Below, in pieces: positions 56,926 through 64,000 of a DNA stretch of 64,000 bases. Each line of letters opens with the position of its first letter. Positions within the stretch are counted from its first letter, which is position 1. The position numbers and the translations under genes were made by a program. The notes beneath the pieces are model-generated. The model was given only the letters and a program-made list of their open reading frames with translations. It was not told the DNA's origin and searched no databases. The stretch is from Lysobacteraceae bacterium (lineage in GTDB: Bacteria > Pseudomonadota > Gammaproteobacteria > Xanthomonadales > Xanthomonadaceae), in contig JAMLIV010000002.1 of the NCBI GenBank assembly GCA_023954075.1, forward strand, positions 124,001-188,000, written 5' to 3'.

Positions 56926-59900
56926 GATACGCTCTCCACAAAAGATCAAAATCGCGCTGAGTAACGCTCCGTACGTGATCTCCGCTCATGATGCTGCCCG
57001 TGCCGTACGCGCGGTTGGTGCTGAATCCGAGCACATGTCCCATCTCGTGAACAGGAGTATCTGGTCTTCCCGCAGGGCTGTACCACATCTTCGGACCACC
57101 AACGTTCGCTGCTCCCATGCCAGTGGTGCATACGCTGGGTTCGCACGGAACCAACCGAAGATTTCCACGACGAGCAACGAGCCTGAGGTCAAGGCCAAAG
57201 GTACGAGTGGTGCCATCGTCTCCAATGATCGATACATTCCAGCCCGCGTTCGCCGTATCTACGTAGGCCTGTGCAGCAGTTGCGTCTACGCCTTCAGCGG
57301 ATATCGTCAGCGAAATGCTCATATCTTGAAAGTATTCACCTTCAATCAAGGCCATTTTCCTCCGGATGGGGCGACTGGGTGCCACATCCTCTGAAAATAC
57401 TTGTTCCGCACTTGTTTCATTTGCAATACGATCAACTGCTCTGCTTACCACATACGCAAACGCCCCCGACCTCGCCCCGTTGGCGAACTTGCCGCCGGTC
57501 ATTTCCGACACCGTGCCGCCGATGATGGCCGAGGTGATGGTGCCGATGACGGCGTGATCGCTGATGTACGGCGATGCCCGTGCCGTCACGCCCGCACTCA
57601 CGAATCCGTGCCCGAACTTGCCGCCCTGGATCACGCTCGCCACGCCGCCGCTGGTGGCGGCGATCAGCACGCGGCTGGTCGTGCCCAGCCCGCTACCGCG
57701 ATATTTCACTACCGTCGCCACCGCCGCGCTGAATGCTCCCGCCACGCCGCTGCGGCGCGCGTCCGAGGAACTTGCCCCGAAGGCTCTGGCCTGATCGTAG
57801 CTCGCGCCCGCGGCACAGGCGATGGACCACGCGCCGGGGACGAACGAGCAGGCACCGATGAGCGCGCCGGAGACGTCCGGCCCGAGCGCGCGCATCACCG
57901 AGCGGATTGCGTTCTTGAACGGGTTCAGCAGTCTGTCGAGGAAGCTGTACCGCTCGGGTCGGTCAGGTTCAGCGGGTTGTTGAGCACGTAGCTGTAGGGG
58001 TTCCAGTTCTGCGGGTTGTAGATGTCGGCGGGCGATCGGCCGGCTCGGCACCATGCGCTCGCCCGTGGGCCAGTAGAGGCGTCCGTTCATGTGGATGGTA
58101 TCGTGGCCTTCCAGGTGCTCGTGCCCGGTGAAGCCGCGCGCGGTGTGGGACGAGCCGGCTTTGCCGAACGGCGGATCGGGCGTGCGCCACTGGCCGTCGG
58201 CACCGCTGTCCAGACGCTCCTGCACCGTCACGCTCGATCCGTTGACCAGGCCGATCACCTGCACCGAGCCGAGCCGGTCGCTGAACTGGTGGCGCACCGT
58301 GCCCGTGCCCGCCGCCTGGGTGATGCCGCCCACGAGCTGGTCGCCGCTGTAGCTCACGATGGCCACGCCGCCGATCATGCGACGCCACTGGATCGCCCCG
58401 CCGGGCTTCTGCAGCCGCTCCACGGCGCCGATGATCGTGGTCGTGGTGGTGCCGCCCGCGCTGCTGCCGTCGTCGATGCGCCGGTAGCGCGCGCCGTCCG
58501 CGCCGTAGGCGAAGCGCGCGCGGATCGTGATGTCCGACGAGCCCACGCTCGCCACCCGACGCACTTCGGTGGCCTGGTTGAGGGCGTTGTATTCGTAGAA
58601 CCGCAGGCTGTCCGCGCTGGTCATGTTGCCGCGCGCATCGTGCTGGTTGGCGATCGTGATCAGCCCGGGAATGAACAGGCTCTGGGTCTGGTGCGCGCTG
58701 AGCGTGGCGGAGCTGCTGCCGCTGCCGGGGTTGCCGGCGGTGCCGCAGCCGGCGCGGCCGGCGTAGCCGTACTGCGCGAACAGGCCGAACTGGTACTTGC
58801 GGCAGATATTGCCGAGCTTGTCGTACTGCGCATAGAAGCTCAGGTTCGCGGGCGCGGCGGCGTCGGGGTTCACGTACGGCGCGCTGGCCGAGTACCAGGT
58901 CGTGCCCAGGTACTCGAACCAGCCCAGGGTGAGGCGGTCGGCGTCGTCGTACTGGAAGCGCTCCTTGTAGCGCCCGGCCTCTTCCCGGCTCGTGAGCTGG
59001 CCCTTGTTGTCGTAGCCGTAGGCGCTGTTCTGCACGGTGCAGCCGGGCCCCGTGCATACACCCACCAGCTGGCCGTTGAGGGCGTTGTAGCTGCGCGCGA
59101 TGGTGGGGCCGACGCTGGAGCCGCGCCGCTCCACCAGTACCGCGCCGCGCGCGTCCACCTCGTCCACGGTGGTGTGGAAGGAGGTGCCGCAGCTGGGCGC
59201 GGTGTCCGCCTCGGTGGAGTCGCACAGGCGGGTGGCAAAGCCCTGCGTATCGAACTGCTGCTTGAGCCACCCGCCGCTGGCATCGCGCGTCTTCCAGGCC
59301 CGGCCGTAGCTGTCGTACCGGGTCTCTTCGCGGTAGGTGCGCCCGTCCATGGTGCTGTCGCGCCGGATCGGGCGGGCGAGGCCGTCGTAGCCGTAGCTGC
59401 GGCTCTGGCTGCCCGCGCTGCCGCTGATGCTCTCGCTGCTGGGAAGCCCGCGCTTCAAGGTGTCGAACACGAACTGCGCGGTGCTCTCCAGGCTTGCGCC
59501 AGCGTAGGCCTGCTGGCGCCACAGCCGGCCGCGCGCGTCCAGCCAGCGATCCACCCGGTAGTTCATGGCGTCGGTTTGCCGGATCAGCTCGCCCAAGGCG
59601 TTGTAGGCAAACGTCGTGGTGCCGGTATCCCGATCCGTCTGGCTGGTCTTGCGGCCCAGGGGGTCGTACTGGAACGTGGTCTCCACGTCGCCGCGCCCGG
59701 CGTTGCGGCTCACCTTGGCGATTTGACCATCGGGCGCGTAGGTGAACGTCAGGCTCAGGCCCGCCGCATCGGTGGAGGTGACCACTTCACCCAGCGCGTT
59801 GACCGTCTGGCTGGTGGCGTTGCCGTTCGGATCCCAGGTCGTGGTGGTCAGCCCGGAGCGCGAGACGCTGGTGCCGGTGCCGTCGGCGCGCACGACTTGG

Positions 59901-62900
59901 GTCACGCGGCCCAGGGCGTCGTAGTGGGTGAGGTTCCAGTACCGCGCGGTGCAGGTGTTCGAGGCAAAGCTCGGCGGTTCCACCGCCGAGGCCGCCGAGG
60001 CGAGGAAGAACGGCTCGGAGACGCGGCTGGGCCGACCGGCTGCGTCATACGCCGTGCACACTCCCGAAAACCCCTTGTTGACCGTGCCCAGGTGGCGGGT
60101 CTGGCTGACCGCCAGCACCACGCGCCCCAGCACGTCGTGGTAGCTCCACTGCGTGGGTGCCCCGCTGGCCGTGGTCTGCTGGCGCGTGACCGCGCCCGGC
60201 GGGCAGGCCACCTGGCTGCAAGTGCGCCAGGTGGTCTGCACCGGGACGCCGGTGTCGGTGGCGCGCTGGTACAGCCGCCCGAGCTGGCCGTAGATCGCGG
60301 TGGTATTGATGGCGTTGGCGTCGCGCGCGTGGGTGACGTCGCCGAACAGGTTGCGGTTGAGCACCTGGCTGTCGAGATACTCGCTGGTGCCGCTGCCGTT
60401 CCAGAAGGGCGAGTAGCTCGCCACCGGGTAGCGCCCGCGGCTGTCGTACTGGGTGCGGGCGTAGCGGTGGATGTACTCCAGGCTGGTGGGCTGGAAGGTC
60501 ACTGCGGTGCTTTTGCAGGCCGCCTCGGTGAGGTGGCTGCTGCAGGTGTAGGTATGGGTGCGGTTGCCGAAGGCGTCCAGGGTGTGGAAGGTGCGCAGGT
60601 TCTGGCTCACGCCCCCGTTCGACTGCACCTGCTCGGAGGTCAGGAGGCCGGTGAAGGCGGCACCGATGTCGTAGGTGTAGTCGGTGCGGCGCGAGGTGCT
60701 CACTCCGTTGCGGGTATGGGTAACGGTGCTGTATCTCAGGCGTCCGAGCCGCCAGGGCGTGGTGTAGTGGTCGTAGACGTTGTTGGTCTGCACCCGCGCG
60801 ACCAGGCTGCCACCTGCGCCGTAGGTGTCTACGGATGTCGTTCCTGCAAAGCCGTAGCCCTGGTAACTGAAAGCAGACAACACCTGTGAAGTCAGCGCGC
60901 CGCTTTCCAGGGCGTAAACGTCTTCCTGGCTTCCGGCCATGCGCACATGCACGGGGGTCTGCGAACCGGACCAATAGCCGGGTGAACTTTCCCAGGAGTT
61001 GGTGCTGAGCGCCACGCGCGTGCCGGCGATCCACGGGAAGGGCGGCGCGAGCCGCTGGAAGCAGGCGTTGGTCACCCAGCCGGTCAGGCAGGCCGGTGGG
61101 ACATACGCGCCGTTGACCACGCGACGCTCGGTCGTTTGCGGCATGCCAATGAAAGGTGCGTCCTGCCGGTAGGTCGTGGTACTCACGATGTGGGCATTGC
61201 CGGGCGTGGTGTCGAACGACTGGACCTGCTCGAAGCCCAGGTGACCGCCACCACCGGCCTGGATGCGCGCGCCCGAATACCGGTAGTAGATCGCGCTCAG
61301 GGCATTGGGGTTGCCGTAGACCGGCGCACTGCTCTGGGCGCGGATCACGACGTATTGCGGTCCGAAGACATCCTGCACCGGGGAGCCGCGCCCCCAGCTC
61401 ACGGCACGGGTTCCGGTGCCGCGGCGATACACGTCGGCGAGGGTGAGGGGGCGATAGCTCAGCTCCGTGACCGCCCCCACGCCATCGGTGATCTTGCCGA
61501 TGACATCGCGCGGCACGAAGCGGTGGTTGCTGGGCGGCCGGCTGCTGTAGTACTCGGAGGTGTTGTCGTACAGGGCGAAGAAGTCCGTGGCGGCATCGCC
61601 GTCAAAATCCCCGAACAAAAAGTGCGTTCGCGTCAGATCGCAGGTCGTGTTCTTGCAGCCGCGGGCGTAGCCGCCGGGCAGGGGGCTGGCATAGGTCGGA
61701 AATGTGCCGTCGGGCCGCGCGAAGTGACCGACGAACGGGCGATAGTTCGAGTTCGCGCTTTGTGGATAGACGATGTCCGCGCGCCCGTCTCCGTTGACGT
61801 CGGTGAGCTGCAGATAATCCTCGTTCGGAAACGCGGGAAGGCCGGTTTGCACTACGCCGATGCCCGTCAGATCAACGCTCCAGCTCCCGCTCTTGACCAG
61901 CGCGTCGGTCAAGCCGTCGCCGTTGAAGTCGGCGAACTTGAACGTAGAGCCCGTGGGCGGGGGCGGCTGCGGGAAGCCGCTCCACAGCTCACCGCCGCGA
62001 TGCCAGCGCTTGATCACCGACATCTGCACGTGCGTGGGCTGGATGCTGGTCACCCCGTACAGTTCCACGAAACGGGTCAGCACGGTGCACCGGTTCGACG
62101 CCAGATCCACCGCGTCCTGCGGAACCTGGGCCGGCCACTCGCGCCAGGATTGCCCTGCCTCATCGGTCCACTCGGCGATCGGCTGCGCCGGTCGCGGAAT
62201 CGGGTTGGAGCACTCGCTGGAGTTGTCGTTCTTGTACCAGGTGATTCCTGTGCTGATCGCCAGATCGGAGCGGCTGTCGCCATTGAAGTCGAAGAGATGG
62301 ACGCGCTGGTCGGGATCGAGCAGATTGGTGAACTCGTTCAGCAGCACCTGGGGCGGATCGAGGTCCGTGGCCATGCCGACGCTGCGCTGCGCACCCCATT
62401 CGAACCCCGCGCCCATCCGCTCGGTCAGCCGCGTGTACAGCAAGCTGGGAGTCGAGCCGCTGGCCGGCTGGCGATACATGACATCGAGCAGGCCGTCGCC
62501 GTTGAGATCGGCCAGGATCGTGCTCGTGGTGGTCGAAGAAATGGGTGGCGACAACGCGGCGATCAGATTGCTTCCCGCGTTGAACGCGCGCACGCCCGCG
62601 CTCGTGGGACGCCCACTGGACGGATACAGCACCCAGTTCCCGTTCGGAATGGCGACGAAGAGATCGTCGCGCCCGTCGCCGTCGTAGTCGAACAGGTGCC
62701 AGTACTTGTCGATGTCGGCTGGTTTGCGCGCCACGATCCAGGGAAGCTGGGCCACGCGATTGAACGACAGCTGCCCGCTGCCGTTGATCTCGCCGAAGCT
62801 CACCTGGAGCTGGCTGCTGTTTCCCGACGCGCTGAACCATGCGACGTCGGTGAGTCCATCGCCGTCCACGTCGCCCAGCCGCAGGCTTGCGAGCCCGTCG

Positions 62901-64000
62901 AAACCCGCGGTGTTGGAGATCATGTCGGTGCTGTAGAACCCGTTGAGGATCGGTGCCCACGCGAACGAGGTTTGCGGCAGGCACACCGCCTGCGTGGAAT
63001 CCCGGCACTCCCGGATCGAGGTCAGCGTTCTGGCTCCGGACCCGGATACCGACGTGGAGTACGCCAGCGCGTAATGGCGCGCCTGCTGGCCGCTGGCGAT
63101 GTCGCCGATGACCGTGATCGAGGAAAGCTGGCGCGTCTGCCAGACCGTGCCGCCGGCTACCGAGCCGCGAACGTACTGCGTCGTCGAGAGCGCGGCGTAG
63201 TTGAACACGATCTTCGCGTACGGACCCCACGCGCCGCCCGTCTGGGCGGCGAGCTGCTTCTTCCCGGTGTATTCGACCGATGAAATGAGGGATTCCCCCG
63301 GGTACGCGCCGCCCGCCGGGTTGCTCAGGTAGCGGAAGTCGATGTAGTTGCCGGTCGAATCCTGAAAGCGGGTCTGCCACCAGCTCAGCGCCTTGGCCGT
63401 GTGGCCGGGGGCCGTGCTGTTCACATAGCCGTCCGGGCGCGTGGCCGCCGTGGTCCAGTCGTCGCGGTCGCCGTAGAAACTGGTGGAGCCGTCCGGACGC
63501 TCCACCGAGAAGAACCTCGGATCATTCGCCCCGGAACCGGCGGCGGAATAGGCGCAAACTCGCTGGAAGCTCTCGGACTGCGTGCGCAGGTTTTCGACAA
63601 AGTAGCCACTTACCGCCGGGCACGCGGGTGACCCGCCGGGTGCAGGAAGCAGGCGTTGCCCGTCGAGACAATAGCGATCACTTGCGCCGTAATTTACCGC
63701 CGGTGGCGTTCCATCCTGCGGGATGCCAGAAGCGATGAAATCACCCGCTTCCCGCGTGGATCTGCAGCGCGAGATTGCGGACAAACCGCCAACAGCCCAT
63801 CCGCGCCCCAAAGGCCCGTCACCCCCTTGGCTGGAGTAGTTCAGCGAGATATCCGGCGCAACTCCGGCCGTTCCCGGCACTGCCTGGATCGGGACGGAAT
63901 ACGTCGCCGCACCGGATTCATCCACGCGGAACTGCCCGGCTGTCGCTCCGACTTGATCGGATACGGAATCCTGAGCATGAACCCATGCGGGCCAAGCCAC
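56915..64000 (-). CDS. Rhs copy A: parent SpvB/TcdB-type Rhs toxin with metzincin-like tip, 5' end cut by window
   Basis: About 2,361 visible residues; the true start lies beyond the right edge, and AWPAWVHAQDS looks like the end of a Sec signal. Order: SpvB-like N-domain (about 20-330; SLNYSSQGGDGPLGRGWAVG); seven FG-GAP motifs (near 372, 434, 495, 570, 687, 730, 794; e.g. ADLNGDGLLDV); a TcdB-middle-like region; Rhs repeats (about 1330-1985; e.g. FQYDPLGRKTSQTD); pretoxin linker type 1 (about 2018-2165); and a tip with HEMGHVLGF (2318-2326) and SIMS. About 28 residues (near 1988-2016), where the NPQNWNPYSYVLNNPLNLTD motif should be, are read out of phase owing to a +1 near 58025 and a -1 near 57951. 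It is the only copy with export and shell domains. Confidence 0.88.
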   Translation of the reverse strand: MAWPAWVHAQDSVSDQVGATAGQFRVDESGAATYSVPIQAVPGTAGVAPDISLNYSSQGGDGPLGRGWAVGGLSAISRCRSTREAGDFIASGIPQDGTPPAVNYGASDRYCLDGQRLLPAPGGSPACPAVSGYFVENLRTQSESFQRVCAYSAAGSGANDPRFFSVERPDGSTSFYGDRDDWTTAATRPDGYVNSTAPGHTAKALSWWQTRFQDSTGNYIDFRYLSNPAGGAYPGESLISSVEYTGKKQLAAQTGGAWGPYAKIVFNYAALSTTQYVRGSVAGGTVWQTRQLSSITVIGDIASGQQARHYALAYSTSVSGSGARTLTSIRECRDSTQAVCLPQTSFAWAPILNGFYSTDMISNTAGFDGLASLRLGDVDGDGLTDVAWFSASGNSSQLQVSFGEINGSGQLSFNRVAQLPWIVARKPADIDKYWHLFDYDGDGRDDLFVAIPNGNWVLYPSSGRPTSAGVRAFNAGSNLIAALSPPISSTTTSTILADLNGDGLLDVMYRQPASGSTPSLLYTRLTERMGAGFEWGAQRSVGMATDLDPPQVLLNEFTNLLDPDQRVHLFDFNGDSRSDLAISTGITWYKNDNSSECSNPIPRPAQPIAEWTDEAGQSWREWPAQVPQDAVDLASNRCTVLTRFVELYGVTSIQPTHVQMSVIKRWHRGGELWSGFPQPPPPTGSTFKFADFNGDGLTDALVKSGSWSVDLTGIGVVQTGLPAFPNEDYLQLTDVNGDGRADIVYPQSANSNYRPFVGHFARPDGTFPTYASPLPGGYARGCKNTTCDLTRTHFLFGDFDGDAATDFFALYDNTSEYYSSRPPSNHRFVPRDVIGKITDGVGAVTELSYRPLTLADVYRRGTGTRAVSWGRGSPVQDVFGPQYVVIRAQSSAPVYGNPNALSAIYYRYSGARIQAGGGGHLGFEQVQSFDTTPGNAHIVSTTTYRQDAPFIGMPQTTERRVVNGAYVPPACLTGWVTNACFQRLAPPFPWIAGTRVALSTNSWESSPGYWSGSQTPVHVRMAGSQEDVYALESGALTSQVLSAFSYQGYGFAGTTSVDTYGAGGSLVARVQTNNVYDHYTTPWRLGRLRYSTVTHTRNGVSTSRRTDYTYDIGAAFTGLLTSEQVQSNGGVSQNLRTFHTLDAFGNRTHTYTCSSHLTEAACKSTAVTFQPTSLEYIHRYARTQYDSRGRYPVASYSPFWNGSGTSEYLDSQVLNRNLFGDVTHARDANAINTTAIYGQLGRLYQRATDTGVPVQTTWRTCSQVACPPGAVTRQQTTASGAPTQWSYHDVLGRVVLAVSQTRHLGTVNKGFSGVCTAYDAAGRPSRVSEPFFLASAASAVEPPSFASNTCTARYWNLTHYDALGRVTQVVRADGTGTSVSRSGLTTTTWDPNGNATSQTVNALGEVVTSTDAAGLSLTFTYAPDGQIAKVSRNAGRGDVETTFQYDPLGRKTSQTDRDTGTTTFAYNALGELIRQTDAMNYRVDRWLDARGRLWRQQAYAGASLESTAQFVFDTLKRGLPSSESISGSAGSQSRSYGYDGLARPIRRDSTMDGRTYREETRYDSYGRAWKTRDASGGWLKQQFDTQGFATRLCDSTEADTAPSCGTSFHTTVDEVDARGAVLVERRGSSVGPTIARSYNALNGQLVGVCTGPGCTVQNSAYGYDNKGQLTSREEAGRYKERFQYDDADRLTLGWFEYLGTTWYSASAPYVNPDAAAPANLSFYAQYDKLGNICRKYQFGLFAQYGYAGRAGCGTAGNPGSGSSSATLSAHQTQSLFIPGLITIANQHDARGNMTSADSLRFYEYNALNQATEVRRVASVGSSDITIRARFAYGADGARYRRIDDGSSAGGTTTTTIIGAVERLQKPGGAIQWRRMIGGVAIVSYSGDQLVGGITQAAGTGTVRHQFSDRLGSVQVIGLVNGSSVTVQERLDSGADGQWRTPDPPFGKAGSSHTARGFTGHEHLEGHDTIHMNGRLYWPTGERMVPSRPIARRHLQPAELEPLQLRAQQPAEPDRPERYSFLDRLLNPFKNAIRSVMRALGPDVSGALIGACSFVPGAWSIACAAGASYDQARAFGASSSDARRSGVAGAFSAAVATVVKYRGSGLGTTSRVLIAATSGGVASVIQGGKFGHGFVSAGVTARASPYISDHAVIGTITSAIIGGTVSEMTGGKFANGARSGAFAYVVSRAVDRIANETSAEQVFSEDVAPSRPIRRKMALIEGEYFQDMSISLTISAEGVDATAAQAYVDTANAGWNVSIIGDDGTTRTFGLDLRLVARRGNLRLVPCEPSVCTTGMGAANVGGPKMWYSPAGRPDTPVHEMGHVLGFSTNRAYGTGSIMSGDHVRSVTQRDFDLLWRAYRGR

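Noticed and set aside
58022-60889. A 955-residue plus-strand frame opposite the Rhs parent
   Set aside because: Its sequence is Ala/Arg/His-rich with no domain pattern, and similar frames appear opposite every Rhs copy. It is a shadow of the Rhs codons.
33000-64000. Repeated sequence read as a possible CRISPR or a set of insertion sequences
   Set aside because: The repeats are kilobase-long coding copies of an Rhs core with short REP-like hairpins. No short regular repeat-spacer pattern and no transposase frame were found.

Overview
The window is a GC-rich chromosome segment from a gammaproteobacterium, most likely of the Lysobacterales (Xanthomonadales). The gene order rpmB-rpmG, glyQ-glyS and coaBC-dut-algC beside radC fits that group. 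So do the membrane-anchored AlgC, the fused ABC-permease/M1-peptidase and the REP-like palindromes. No tRNA, rRNA, CRISPR array or intact insertion sequence was recognised.

Positions 1-33,000 are mostly conserved chromosome. The first 4 kb holds a cyanophycin-use group: cyanophycinase (cut by the window edge), isoaspartyl dipeptidase, a DUF1439 protein and an unknown protein. Next come an LpxL-like acyltransferase, a FadI-type thiolase, ybeD-lipB, a PLP decarboxylase, an MltB-type transglycosylase, an OprP-like porin, an ABC ATPase with a permease/M1-peptidase fusion, algC-dut-coaBC, radC, a gamma-carbonic anhydrase, glnA, rpmG-rpmB, glyS-glyQ, a PilB/GspE-type ATPase, a BPSS1780-type membrane protein, a PagL-like deacylase and a DUF481 outer-membrane protein.

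Positions 33,000-64,000 are a large Rhs toxin locus, transcribed right to left. One long parent gene (A, cut by the right edge) carries an apparent Sec signal remnant, an SpvB/TcdB-type N-terminus, about seven FG-GAP motifs, an Rhs core and a metzincin-like tip. Downstream lie eight partial copies (B to I), each restarting near the same point of the Rhs core. Seven of them (B-H) end in a tip followed by an immunity candidate. Distinct tips are a metzincin-like peptidase (A), a matrixin-like peptidase (B, E), an anthrax-lethal-factor-like peptidase (C, D), a His-rich domain (F) and two JAMM-like domains (G, H). Copy I is a tipless remnant at the array edge. Every metallopeptidase or JAMM-like tip has a partner with a signal peptide or lipobox, while the His-rich tip has a partner without one. 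This suggests that immunity is matched to the compartment in which each toxin acts.

The array contains a 3.37-kb tandem duplication and a second long repeat pair about 10 kb apart. Several copies are frameshifted at different places while adjacent stretches are identical, so some breaks may be assembly or consensus errors rather than real decay.
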